A DNA stretch of 64,000 bases from positions 84,501 to 148,500 of the forward strand of contig JACEEZ010010076.1 in the NCBI GenBank assembly GCA_016584305.1. The letters run 5' to 3'. Of the stretch, positions 1 through 9,366 are shown piece after piece. The DNA comes from Chionoecetes opilio. Lineage: Eukaryota; Arthropoda; Malacostraca; Decapoda; Majidae. Under the pieces are notes generated by a model. The model did no database searches, was not told the origin of the DNA, and worked only from the letters and a program-made list of their open reading frames with translations. Both the position numbers and the translations under genes were made by a program. The first letter of the stretch is position 1, and every line of letters begins with the position of its first letter.

Positions 1-200
1 GAAATACTATGTGATTCGCTGGCGAGGCTGTGACGTCATTGTACTCGCTCAGCCAATCAGCTATCGAAGCCCATAGCGACACCGTAGCGCCACTGCCATA
101 TCTCGTACCAGAATCTCCCCGAGCTCCGGGGTGTAGAAATAGAGGAAGTTAGTTAAGCTAAACACCGTGCCCTTTAACTCTCTCTGAATTTCTGCCCTGG
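1..200 (+). mobile_element. End of TIR element family F (copy 1, truncated by window edge)
   Basis: Nearly identical to 14029-14230, and to the reverse complements of the starts of the copies at 7696 and 38119. It ends with the terminal motif CTCTCTGAATTTCTGCCC, a one-base variant of the CTCTCTGAATGTCTGCCC seen elsewhere. It sits in intron 3 of the MOXD-like gene. No transposase is seen in any copy, so the family is probably non-autonomous. Confidence 0.7.
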
Positions 201-214
201 AGTCCGTCACGCAC

Positions 215-364
215 CGAGAGTTTGAAGTCGTGTTTGGTGTCGCAGGTGTTCCAAGGCCGCGAGAAGCGTATCACGGTGTGGGTGTCGTTCTGGTAGCCGC
301 CTTCCACCACCACATCCTGGGAATGGTCTATCACAGGAGTTGTCGTGCCATGAGCGTAGCGATC
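215..364 (-). CDS. MOXD1/DBH-like monooxygenase, exon 3 (end of DOMON region)
   Basis: Fifty codons between an acceptor (CCACACCCACAG, AG at 366-365) and a probable GTGCGT donor (214-209), phase 0. It begins DRYAHGTTTPVIDHSQDVVV and contains GYQNDTHTVIRFSRPWNTCD. The DRYA..G...P..D..QD pattern and the HTV..FSRPW.TCD block are typical of MOXD1/DBH between the DOMON and the first copper domain. The three exons together give 145 uninterrupted residues. The rest of the gene should lie beyond the left edge. About 15 bp past the donor a TIR element begins (1-200), so intron 3 has been invaded. The donor is inferred: reading through it reaches a stop inside the repeat. Confidence 0.75.
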
Positions 365-490
365 CTGTGGGTGTGGAACAAACCAGGAGCTGAAGCATAA
401 GACTGATGACTAATCTTTGATGAATTTTCTGTAGTTCGCTTGTACAAACTTAAAGCACATGATCAGTTTGCATACGAACCCACGACTTAC

Positions 491-598
491 ATGCACATGC
501 AACTTCCCGTGGAAATCCACCCATCCGAGCGTGATGTCTGCACCGCGCATACCTCCATTGGGCGAAAACCCGAGCCCCACCCAGCCCTTGGTGGCCAC
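491..598 (-). CDS. MOXD1/DBH-like monooxygenase, exon 2 (DOMON core)
   Basis: Exactly 36 codons lie between a TTTGCAG acceptor (AG at 600-599) and a GTAAGT donor (490-485), phase 0 on both sides. The peptide VATKGWVGLGFSPNGGM then RGADITLGWVD is the most diagnostic DOMON block of DBH/MOXD proteins: Gly-Trp-hydrophobic-Gly-hydrophobic-Gly, then Gly-Gly-Met, then Ala-Asp-Ile and Gly-Trp-Val. No stop or frameshift is present, so it looks functional. The DOMON domain of this family may bind haem or sugar, or act in assembly; its role is not resolved by sequence. Confidence 0.8.
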
Positions 599-751
599 CT
601 GCAAAGATAGACTCTAAGATAGATAAAAGACTCAAAGATATATAAGCTAAGATAATAAACATTTCAGATTCCATCGTCCTGGTCTATGCAGGTAGTCTGT
701 TGTTAAGATTATACAAGACCACACTGGCAGGACATAGCGTCAGTCACTCAC

Positions 752-928
752 TTGAAGCTCCACTCTGATGCTATCATCTGTGGGCGTCCACATCATGATG
801 ACAGCGCCGCGTTGGTCCAACACTGCATGATGCTGGAATTCAGCGGCGAATAGGCTGCCTTCTGCATCGTGAACCGCAACCACCGCCACCACTATGATGA
901 CCAGCCATGGAAGGCTACTCTCCCTCAT
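752..928 (-). CDS. MOXD1/DBH-like monooxygenase, exon 1 (signal peptide and start of DOMON domain)
   Basis: Reads 59 codons from an ATG at 928. Residues 1-23 form a signal peptide: a short polar start, then LVIIVVAVVAV, then a cleavage region around DAEG. The stretch after it (FAAEFQHHAVLDQRG...MMWTPTDDSIRVELQ) matches the opening of the DOMON domain of DBH-like copper monooxygenases. The exon ends at a GTGAGT donor (751-746) in phase 0 and joins in frame to the next exon. The family consists of secretory-pathway, copper- and ascorbate-dependent hydroxylases, but the copper-binding domains are not in this window, so catalysis cannot be judged. Exon structure is seen; the family name rests on the GWVGLGFSPNGGM block of exon 2. 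It could be another DOMON protein rather than MOXD1 proper. Confidence 0.72.
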
Positions 929-952
929 TCTGAAGAAATATGTTAATCACCC

Positions 953-1175
953 ACGGTCTTGATCACGTGCTGCACTGGTGATCTCAAACTACTAACCTCC
1001 TGGAAAAAGCTAAAAAAATGTATTGTGAGGCTGGAACCTGACACACCACATACACCCCATTACCTTGATCAAGGATGACAGTAACTGCTCGCATGTCAGC
1101 AAAAAAAAATTGGATCCTTGAGCGAGCTTCAAACCTGCTGAGTGGAAGGTTTAGGACGTCAATGCTAACCTACGT
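953..1175 (-). repeat. SINE-like repeat, copy 1 (diverged)
   Basis: Shares its order of motifs with 1196-1445 and 49060-49310: a 'ggtcttgatca' block, a 'cacacaccacataca' block, 'gatcaaggatgacagtaactgctcg', then a tRNA-like block whose minus strand contains 'caggtttgaagc' (B-box-like). Head at the high-coordinate end. The tRNA origin is inferred from the box motifs. Confidence 0.5.
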
Positions 1176-1195
1176 GAGCAATGTGTTTGTGTGTT

Positions 1196-1445
1196 ATTAA
1201 CTATGGTCTTGATCACACATTAGACTCGCCATTGTCAAGTTTCACTCTCCCGGTAGGGAGTTTACTATCTCATAGAGACCGATTTATGGGTAATGCTTGG
1301 ACCTCATACACCACACACACCCCATTCCGCATGATCAAGGACAGCAACTGCTCGATTTTGTCAGTTAATTAAAGTGCTTAGAGGCTTGAGTGGGCCTCAA
1401 ACCTATGACCTTCTGGATTGCAGGCGAGGATGTTATCTACTGGGC
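1196..1445 (-). repeat. SINE-like repeat with tRNA-like head, copy 2
   Basis: On the minus strand the head carries an A-box-like stretch (TAGATAACATCCTCGCCTGC) and a B-box-like stretch (AGGTTTGAGGCCC), about the spacing of a tRNA promoter, followed by a body shared with copies 1 and 3. It lies head to tail with copy 1. Confidence 0.55.
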
Positions 1446-1960
1446 TGATGGACAATGTATTTACCTACTTGCATTGACCTAGTTTATAGCATACAAGTCA
1501 CCGCAAAAGAAATTGACGCACACACAAAATCTAGACACTCTAACGCTACGGTTTTATTTTGGCTTATCAAGCTTATGGGTTATTAATAGGGTAAAAATAT
1601 CCCCATCTGGCAACTCTCCGCTTATTTGTGTAAATAGGAAATCGCTATCTTCCCTTAGAAAAGAAACACTTGGGGCTTGGGACCCATTGCGCAGGGTGTG
1701 GTGAAGACAAGGGGTTGAGGCTGCCCCAACCCACATGTTAGCGGCTATCACACGGTGCGTTTCGTCGGACTGTTTCGTCGAACTTGCCATTTGATTGGAC
1801 TGTTTGGTCGAACTTCGAGGGTCATTTCACCGAACTTGTTCGATGAAATAGTTTTGTGAAATTATACAAAATGTTGCACATTTCGTCGAACATACTCTGG
1901 GGTCAAAATAAGTCTATACTTTTTCTGTAAATTATAAATGGTGTTAGCAATTATTAAGCA
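1446..1960. other. No gene seen; remnant resembling the palindromic MITE arm
   Basis: No supported coding region. At about 1746-1810 the sequence 'atcacacggtgcgtttcg' with repeated 'gactgtttcgtcgaac' resembles the arm of the palindrome at 4902-4986, so it is probably an older relative of that element. Confidence 0.4.
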
Positions 1961-2530
1961 CTAGCCGCAAAGCCGCCCTTCGGGCGGACTTTTTGGCTAG
2001 CTCCTGCGGAGGGCTATTGGTGGGCCTTCGGCCCACCAAACACAGACTCTCCAGTTAGCCCCTTCTAGCTTTCCTGAAATCATGGATGTAGAAATGTATG
2101 TATTAACACCAACCCATTCACATCACCCCCAACCCATTTACTCACCCATTACCCATCACCCCCAACCCATTCACTCACCCATTACCCATCACCACACACC
2201 CATTCACTCACCCATTACCCATCACCCCCATCTATTCCCTCACCCATCACCCATCACCCCACCCATTCACTCACCCATCACCCCACACCCATTACCCATC
2301 ACCCCACCCATTCACTCACCCATTACCCATCACCCTACATCAAGGTTTCCTCAATTCTCGCAACCCACTTTTTTTTCACAATTCTCGCTAATTGGCTGCT
2401 AAAAAAAAAAAAAAAGTGATCGGATCATCTCATAATTGGGCTTAAAACCTTCCCCTGTTCGACCCGATTCCAAAATTGTGCCATATGAGGGGATTGCGCC
2501 ACTGGGGGCGGCACCTATCGCGGACAGACA

Positions 2531-2565
<35 letters not shown>

Positions 2566-2584
2566 TCGCTTATATTATTATAGA
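1961..2584 (-). mobile_element. Non-autonomous Helitron, copy A (complete)
   Basis: On the minus strand it starts A|TCTATAATAATATAAGCG at 2584 and ends with a hairpin (CCGCCC-GAA-GGGCGG), 8 nt, then CTAG|T at 1961. A 5' TC, a 3' hairpin just before CTRR, and insertion between A and T with no target duplication are the Helitron hallmarks. Inside are an (AC)n tract near the 5' end, a poly-T, a minisatellite of CCCATTCACTCACCCATTA-type units, and a second hairpin (GGTGGGCC-TTCG-GGCCCACC). No Rep/helicase is encoded. Confidence 0.8.
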
Positions 2585-3006
2585 TTGAAATGAACACCAT
2601 CATATAATACATTACAGGAAAATTAATACAGATCAGTCTTTATTATATATGCGATAGATTTTCAGAAATATGAAGCTGATTTGATGTGTTTACAATTTGC
2701 GGTAGAATGATTACTAGTAGAATATGAGATCTGAGAAGTATAACGGGGAAAGAATGGAAATGATGCGTGTGGTTTTGACTGAAATGGGATGTGAAATGAA
2801 TGAGGTGGTTGCAAGGACAGGAAGAGAATGGATGTTATTGCTGCTGGGACTGTGTGATGACTGGTGAGACAAGGGGACGGATGATTGAGACAGTAAAAGA
2901 GTTTGGAGAGAATGTGGTGTATGAGAAATAGACAATGGAACTGCATGCTTGCATGTAGTTTTGTTTTGTTCAGTTTCCCTTTTATGTGGGATTTTTTTTC
3001 TACAGG

Positions 3007-3103
3007 AGCAGCCGGTTCAAATGTATTTTGGCCTATGAATAAAAGGCCACCTGTAATATCAATATTAGGTAAAATGGACGAGGACTGCGCGGTCCTTCTC
3101 TGA
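3007..3103 (+). CDS. Candidate terminal exon, unknown product
   Basis: A strong polypyrimidine tract and acceptor (gggattttttttctacag) precede an open frame. The first two bases complete a split codon, then it reads AAGSNVFWPMNKRPPVIS and on to DEDCAVLL before TGA. Only the last 32 codons would be here and no upstream exon was identified. The acidic-Cys end is unlike the surrounding repeats. It may be a real 3' exon or chance; no family is recognised. Confidence 0.28.
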
Positions 3104-3124
3104 CACACTGACTATATATGGTAT

Positions 3125-3250
3125 TATTTTACACTAGGACCGAAATTCCTTACACAATTGGGCGTGTGGTTTCTGTATACCTTAATTATTGGATTCTAGG
3201 AGATATTCACTATGAGCTTCCGTCGCAAATCATTACTTTTGGAGATAAAA
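3125..3250 (-). repeat. Inverted copy of part of composite repeat E1
   Basis: The reverse complement of this stretch matches 4208-4335 (and 9558-9690): 'gatttgcgacggaagctcat', then 'agaatc', then 'acagaaaccaca' and 'ggaatttcggtccta'. It forms a diverged inverted pair about 960 bp apart around the TTAA element. Confidence 0.6.
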
Positions 3251-3282
3251 CCATGCTGTTCATAGGAAGGCGAGACAATTAA

Positions 3283-3998
3283 CCCTTTCACGCACGAAAA
3301 GTTTATTAAGTTTTTCCGTCCACTGCGACATCAATTTGGGGCTTTCTAAGTTGCCCCGCGGAATGGCCTGACTGTGCGGCGAATGTTTTGTTTATGTTAT
3401 CAATTTCAACCACGATTATTCTTTTTTCCTGGCATTATTATATATCGTTGGTTTCGCAAGAGATTATTCTGCCTTATGAAAGACAAAAATAACAAGAAAT
3501 ACAAATAAATAGCAGAGTTTAACGACTTAAAAAAACATTGAGTAAAGAGAAATAAGAAATACTTACGTTCACCACTTCGTAGCTCGATACTTCCTGCGTC
3601 GACTTTTTATGGTTTATATGCCAATAAACGCGGACTTTTATGAGGATTCCAACGCTACCATTATAATTTTCATATGGCCAGTAGATTTTGAGAAAATGGA
3701 GGAAAACTGAAACACATGTTGGAAGACGGATGGCTAAGTAGGCGGGCTAACACGCTGCCTGCTGAGAGTGACCAGGGACACGGGCCCTTATCACTTCAAA
3801 TCCATTCGCACGAGCGAGTTGACAATTAGTTTATTTTATAGGCCTAGCTTGGATCTTTTACGCAGAAAATGTTGACGCGATTCTGATAAATACTTTATTT
3901 TTGGCGAATTTTTTTATGTATTTTGACGCAATTCGCGTCAAAAGCTAAGATGTACACGGGCCCGTTTTGACGCGATCGCGTCATCGTGCGTGAAAGGG
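3283..3998. mobile_element. piggyBac-like non-autonomous element (TTAA target)
   Basis: Flanked by TTAA at 3279-3282 and 3999-4002. The ends are inverted: CCCTTTCACGCACGA on the left and TCGTGCGTGAAAGGG on the right. A TTAA duplication plus CCC ends is the piggyBac signature. The 716-bp interior has no credible transposase. Confidence 0.75.
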
Positions 3999-4410
3999 TT
4001 AAGTGTTTACGTCCGCCTCACTCTTCTTCCTCTTGTGACCTGCATCGCCTCTGTTCTTCCCTGGCCGCGGACACTTTTTAATGAGGATTTGGCTTTAGTT
4101 AGGAGATTAAAGCGTGGGATTAGGTTTGGTTAGGTTAGATTAGTGAGTCTAAAGGTGGGGTTAGGTAAGTTTAATTTTCATATCTCATATACACTCCTTC
4201 CTATTAAGTACGTCTTATATCTCCGAAAGTAGTGATTTGCGACGGAAGCTCATAGAGAAAATGTTTCTTAGAATCTATTCAGGTGAACAGAAACCACACT
4301 CCCATTTGTGTAGGGAATTTCGGTCCTACTATAAACATTTACCCTACATCTACCTGGCCAAAAATTGGTGCTATTTCAGATGGAGATATTTCTATTTTCC
4401 GGAAACCTAT

Positions 4411-4493
4411 GGCGGGCGGGTCCGCCCGCCACAGGTTTCGGTGGCCACAGGTGACAGTGGCGGGCGGGCGGGCCCGCCCGCCCGCCCGCCACT
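4411..4493. other. GC-rich hairpin cluster with G-quadruplex potential
   Basis: Contains 'ggcgggcgggcgggcccgcc' followed by further CCCGCC units, a near-perfect inverted repeat. The minus strand has four GGG runs spaced by single C. A similar structure is at 9760-9836 in copy 2. Structure formation is inference. Confidence 0.6.
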
Positions 4494-4901
4494 CGATTTT
4501 GAGCTCTGCCACGCCCTGCTGGGATGAAATTATTACCCTAACCTAACCGAACCTAACCTTCTAACGGGAGGGGCTCCGTCCCCTTCGACCCCCTCACGAG
4601 AATATTAACCTAACCTTAACAGGCGGTAGCGACCGCGCAGTTCTCATCCACTATAACCCATTTAGCCCACATGAACGCGTCTTCATCTGTCGCTGTTCTC
4701 TTCTAACAATCACCTCTTCCCTTTTCATCACCAGTAGTAACTACGTATATATATGCCCCTTAAGTCAAAACATTAACAACAAGTCCCCGCGCCTCCCGCT
4801 GTCATCGCTTCATCTCTGTTTGTTATGGTTGGGTGAAGCGGTTGGCCCAACCGTGTGCTAGTGTGTTGTCAAACAGGTCAAGCCAAATGCGTGTTTGGTT
4901 C

Positions 4902-4986
4902 GACGAAACAGCCTGACGAAACGCCTCGTGTGATACCCGCTTAAAGCGGGTATCACACGAGGCGTTTCGTCAGACTGTTTCGTCTG
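4902..4986. mobile_element. Palindromic MITE P (uninterrupted)
   Basis: An almost perfect palindrome centred near 4943. The left arm runs GACGAAACAG...CCTCGTGTGATACCCGCT and the right arm is its reverse complement with two or three differences, about 41 bp each. The same palindrome in E1 copy 2 is split by a 2.88-kb transposon, so this copy shows the empty site. Confidence 0.7.
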
Positions 4987-5272
4987 ATCCTGGTCTGTAG
5001 ATCCTTTCACCATATACCCTAATCGTTTTCTGTTTATCTTTTGGTGAGCCGCCTCCAGGGGGAGCTCACGGTGACGGACATCCATCAGGTCGAATATGTG
5101 TGGGTGGGGGGGGGGGGGGGCCTTCATAAGGAGATGGTTTGGACTCCGGCTCGAGGCAGAAGGAGTACCAAAGGGCCCGTGGCGGCGATGGGGAGAGTGA
5201 CGATGAGGAGAAGAATCCTGAGTAAGCTCCACCTCCTCAACAATCTTCGCCAGCTATCCACCCCACCCTGAC

Positions 5273-5440
5273 TTTTTTCTCAAAGGACTGACCAAGAGCC
5301 AAACAAAATGTAACAAAACCCCGGTAGCTGCCAGTCTCTATATATAAAGAAGACAGTAAGAAATTGCGGATAGGGAGGTGGGCCTATTTAGTTTGGGAGG
5401 TGTCTTGACCCTCCTCTCTTGAGAAGAAAATTAAGTCTTT
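5273..5440 (-). repeat. 5'-truncated remnant of the Jockey-like LINE 3' UTR
   Basis: The minus strand aligns with 16205-16350 of the LINE: 'tcaagacacctcccaaacta', 'ggcccacctcc', 'cttactgtcttcttt', then 'cttggtcagtccttt'. Only the 3' untranslated part is present. Confidence 0.6.
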
Positions 5441-5974
5441 GCAAGAAGGCGTTCTTCCGTTCTCCCTACTGCGTTCAGTAGTGCAATACGTAAGCGACCT
5501 CTCGGTGGCGCAACTTATTGTAGTAGTATCTAGTATTGTTGTAATTCTCAACCTCCAGACTTTATTCCACCAGCCAATACCTCACTACGTATTATGCCAT
5601 TTGATCTTTCTTATTCAGTCCGACAGAAAGGGATGTATTATGTAGCAGCTCAGCTGATTATTGAGTACTTATGTTCTCCTGAGGGTCTTTTAGTTTATTG
5701 TGTGTAAAGCACGTGAGCAGGGTGCATAAGGGTTAGAACTACCTATACTAAACTACAAGGGTGCTGCCATCATAAGGGATTTATTAAATCCCATCTATGG
5801 AGGACGGGAGAGCAAAGGTTCAGGATCCATGACTCGTAACTGTTATGAGTATTTTGTTTGTCAGCATGACAAGGCTGGTTCACATTAATAAAACTTTTTT
5901 TTAAACTTAAGTTTTTATACCGATTTTTTGGGGGTAAGATATAATGGGGGAGGAGAATGGAGGAGTTTCGAAAA
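5441..5974. other. Intergenic stretch, nothing recognised
   Basis: Open frames here are short, lack codon structure and have no recognised motif. Confidence 0.4.
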
Positions 5975-5976
5975 TA

Positions 5977-7473
5977 CCGTATTTGCCGGCGCATAAGACG
6001 CAGTTTTTTTCCAAGAAAGGGAATGCAAAATTCACCCTGCGTCTAATGCGGCCCTATTACTAATGAGAGGTTGGGCAGAGAAAGCAGAATGGCCGGTGGT
6101 GTATTACTAGGGAGTCTCAAGTGATCTGTGTTGAGCAGTAGACCACTGAACACAAATTTGTAACTGTGTTACTAATAATATCAACAGTAATACATAATAC
6201 TAAGAAAAAATTGGAGTTTCAGAGAAAACAAGAGGTAGGGCAACAAGGTCGAGATTTCTGCTGCCAAGATGGCCGTCATATGTAAACATCACCCCCTCCC
6301 ACAGTACCGCTGCCGCTCTCCACTGTAAATGGATGGGAGACAGGGTAGGCCTTTATACCACCTCGATCCATCAATCCTCACCCCTGTAGCTCTATGGATA
6401 AGGAAATTGTAAACGGTAACTGGAAAGAGTGCTAGTAAAAAAGCTGCAACGGTACCTGTAGACGGGACAGAAGCCTTCCACACATCACACCAAGACCAAG
6501 ACCCATCATGGCGTCAAAGCTTCATCCGCCTCAAGGCCGAATCACACCATACCATCATGCCTTGACCTGTACCTTCCTGAGGAAGATTAATCAACCCTCG
6601 CGACTGTGATATATTCACAGGTGTAAACTATGGCGAATATCTTCGATCCCGACATCGGTGCCCTTCAACAATAACAAAAAAGTAGAGATGGTTACCTTAC
6701 AGTGTTACCTTAATATCTGGGTAAATCTTTGTTATTGGGCAACCACCGATTTCGAGGCCGAAACTTAGTTTTCCTGAATAGTTTTGGTGTGTTTTGAATT
6801 ACTCTAGCTCGTTTTTGTCGGAAATCAATGTTTGTTTACATATGTGTAAGGGGGGGGGGGGGTGCCCGCCCTGCCCCTCCAGGCCCGCCCCGCAAACATT
6901 GCCAAGCCTCACACTGCCAATGCCATTAATATTCGATTGCACCATGGGAAATGGGGCTCAAAATACAAAGAATGAAGAAAGATACACGATAATGGAGGTA
7001 AGAATCCTAGGACTTTTGAAAGCCCACTACCGAAATAATACCATTATCTTTACTGCAAATTTTCCACAAAGTCTAAACACATAGCAGAAAAGCAACAAAG
7101 GCATACTTACAACATTAAATCTAAGCTAAATGTCATAGGTAGCAAAATATTAGAATATCAATTCATGGAGCATCCTGCAATAAATGATGACCGATTTTGG
7201 TTACCCTATACAGTAGGGCCTACTGTCATTCTCTTTACATTTTAACTCGTATAATTTTTCCTTCACATTCACTGCACTGTGAATATTGTATTTGGGTACA
7301 TGCTCAAAATCATTTGCTTGCCCTTACAAAACCTTTTTATTTTAATAACTTTCAATGAATTTACGAAAAATAAAAATGTCCTCAAAACACTAATAACTTT
7401 TTCTCTCTAAATATTTATGTAAAATATGGGTGCGTCTTATGCGGAGGTGCGTCTTATGCGCCGGCAAATACGG
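5977..7473. mobile_element. pogo/Tc1-like TIR element (TA target, non-autonomous)
   Basis: Flanked by TA (5975-5976 and 7474-7475). Ends are inverted and about 26 bp long: CCGTATTTGCCGGCGCATAA then GACGCA on the left, and TGCGTC then TTATGCGCCGGCAAATACGG on the right. The CCGTATTT...ATAAGACGC end resembles known pogo-superfamily elements. Sub-terminal copies of 'tgcgtctta' occur inside. No transposase reading frame was found in the 1.5 kb. Confidence 0.7.
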
Positions 7474-7508
7474 TATGCTCATATATGTGATTCAGTCCGG
7501 TGAAAAGA

Positions 7509-7695
7509 CAAAATAGTTTGTAGTTATTCACTGCATATACAGTGGGCATTCAGTCATAGTGGTTCTTCACACTTGAATCAGATGTGTTGCCCTTGCTGCT
7601 GTGCTTTTTGGAAGCTGAGTTCCCATTACTTGTTTGCCTTGCAGGGCTAAGCGGTGAGAAGATATTTATCACTGATTGGTGATGGGGCTGAGTCT
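7509..7695 (+). repeat. Repeat segment shared with 37936-38118
   Basis: About 187 bp starting 'gtttgtagttattcactgca' is nearly identical upstream of two F copies (here and at 37936) but absent next to the copies at 1-200 and 13226. Either F inserted into another repeat before duplication, or this is a longer F subtype. Confidence 0.6.
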
Positions 7696-8378
7696 GGGCA
7701 GACATTCAGAGAGAGTTGAAGGGCACGGTGTTTAGCTTAACTAACTTCCTCTATTTCTACACCCCGGAGCTCGGGGGGATTCTGGTACGAGATATGGCAG
7801 TGGCGCTACGGTGTCGCTATGGGCTTCGATAGCTGATTGGCTGAGCGAGTACAATGACGTCACAGCCTCGCCAGCGAATCACATAGTATTTCTCAAAAAG
7901 TTTCAGCCAATCACAAGGCTTCCACGCTCTCAGCTGTGTTTACAAATTTATCATCCACACCAAAATGCTCCACCCTTCTTCCTCCTCCTCCACCTCCTAG
8001 CTTCTCCTTCTCCTTCTCCTCCTCCTCTTCCTCCTCCTAACCTTTTCTTATAGCAGTTGGTAGTAGCTGTAGTAGTATAGCAGCAGTAATAGTAGTAGTA
8101 GTAGCAGCAGTAATAAGCCGTGTTTTTATCGTCCAAGCACCGTCTTGGATTACGAAGACCACTCCAATAACACTTGCTGAAATGTGTGTTATTGTGCTTT
8201 GTGATATTGTTTGCAATGTTTTAGACTGATTATTATTTCGGCCCCTACCAAGCTTGTTGTGTTGTTGTCGCAGAAACCAATCCGTTTTCAATTGCGAGAA
8301 AAAACGGTCTTCGTACCAAGACGATGCTTGGACGACAAAAACACGGCTATAGTAGTAGTAGCAGCAGTAATAGTAGTG

Positions 8379-8411
<33 letters not shown>

Positions 8412-8528
8412 ATGAAGGAGGAGGAATTAGGTAGAGGAAGAAGGGAAGAATAAAGGGTAAGAGGAAGGATGAGGAGGAAAAACACGGCTATAGTAGTAGT
8501 AGCAGCAGTAATAGTAGTGGTGGTAGTG

Positions 8529-8582
<54 letters not shown>

Positions 8583-9021
8583 ATGAAGGAGGAGGAATTA
8601 GGTAGAGGAAGAAGGGAAGAATAAAGGGTAAGAGGAAGGATGAGGCGGAATATACCTTGTCTGTCGCGGAGCCGTGCGTGGTGGTGTATGGTGTGGTGAG
8701 TCGTGGTGAGATGCCGCCGTTCACCACTCGGCGCATCACCCCATAACAAACGCATCATGAGCGCATGGGGATTGTTATATGGCCTAATTTAATTTGTATA
8801 CTTGCCCTGTTCAGTTTTTGAGTCAGAAAACATCATATATACTCAATTTATGAGTATTTTTATATATGTTACGTCCTCTACACCACCCCTTAGGCAGTCT
8901 TTAAGTTTAAAGTCTTCTAACGTCTTTAAGTACGTCACAATCTGCCCGCAGAATGCCAAAACAGCTGATGAATGTCGCTAGGTCGTGAAGCTTGGACGTT
9001 AGCCTCTCTGAATGTAGCCCC
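7696..9021 (+). mobile_element. TIR element family F, copy 2 (complete)
   Basis: Starts GGGCAGACATTCAGAGAG and ends CTCTCTGAATGTAGCCCC, the reverse complement of GGGGCTACATTCAGAGAG, giving imperfect 18-bp TIRs. The interior holds (TCC)n, (TAG)n, a nested small MITE (8116-8348) and a tandem duplication of a roughly 140-200-bp block containing the TAG tract (8341-8475 and 8476-8650). Non-coding; poly-Thr, poly-Val and poly-Leu frames are microsatellite translations. Confidence 0.65.
8116..8348. mobile_element. Small nested MITE with AGCCGTGTTTTT ends
   Basis: The left end AGCCGTGTTTTTATCGTCCA and the right end (TGGACGACAAAAACACGGCT) are inverted; 'ATA' may be duplicated outside. Equivalent copies lie in the other F elements at 38522-38757 and, internally deleted, at 13726-13806. 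Confidence 0.6.
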
Positions 9022-9030
9022 TGGAAGACT

Positions 9031-9034
9031 AGCC

Positions 9035-9072
<38 letters not shown>
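9031..9072 (+). repeat. (GT)n microsatellite
   Basis: Uninterrupted GT dinucleotides just after the F element. Confidence 0.9.
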
Positions 9073-9074
<2 letters not shown>

Positions 9075-9366
9075 CAATACCATAATTCCCTTTGGAGTCA
9101 TTATTTGCTCTACAAATGAAGTCACACACTCAGCGGCGGATAAAGGCAAACACAAATATGTAGGATTTTCTCTGACAATGCTACGTTGGAGAAATAGATC
9201 AAAAAGATATATTATAATGATTATTATCAGATGGTAACACCATTTCAACACTCGAGTTCAAGGTCAAATTTGATAGAGGATAGAAGATGATGCCCGATGT
9301 AAATGTTAGCTACGTTTTCTCATATACGTGGTTGTACAAATCGATCATTTGTAACGCAAAAAATTC

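Larger units (their letters stand above)
4018..5099 (+). repeat. Composite repeat E1, copy 1 (with palindromic MITE inside)
   Basis: Matches 9367-10250 and then 14239-14335 at high identity, with the palindrome at 4902-4986 in the position where copy 2 carries larger insertions. It contains TTAGG-like strings ('ggttaggttagattag', 'ccctaacctaaccgaacc') and very GC-rich inverted repeats near 4411-4493. Overlapping open frames here are non-conserved shadows. Class unknown. Confidence 0.7.

Noticed and set aside
4237..4546. Two overlapping plus-strand frames conserved at 9584-9893
   Set aside because: Conservation is at DNA level because both lie in E1 copies; the frames cross GC hairpins and have no motif.
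8288..8758. 156-residue minus-strand frame with poly-Thr
   Set aside because: Microsatellite inside the F element, duplicated in tandem and with no conservation beyond the repeat.
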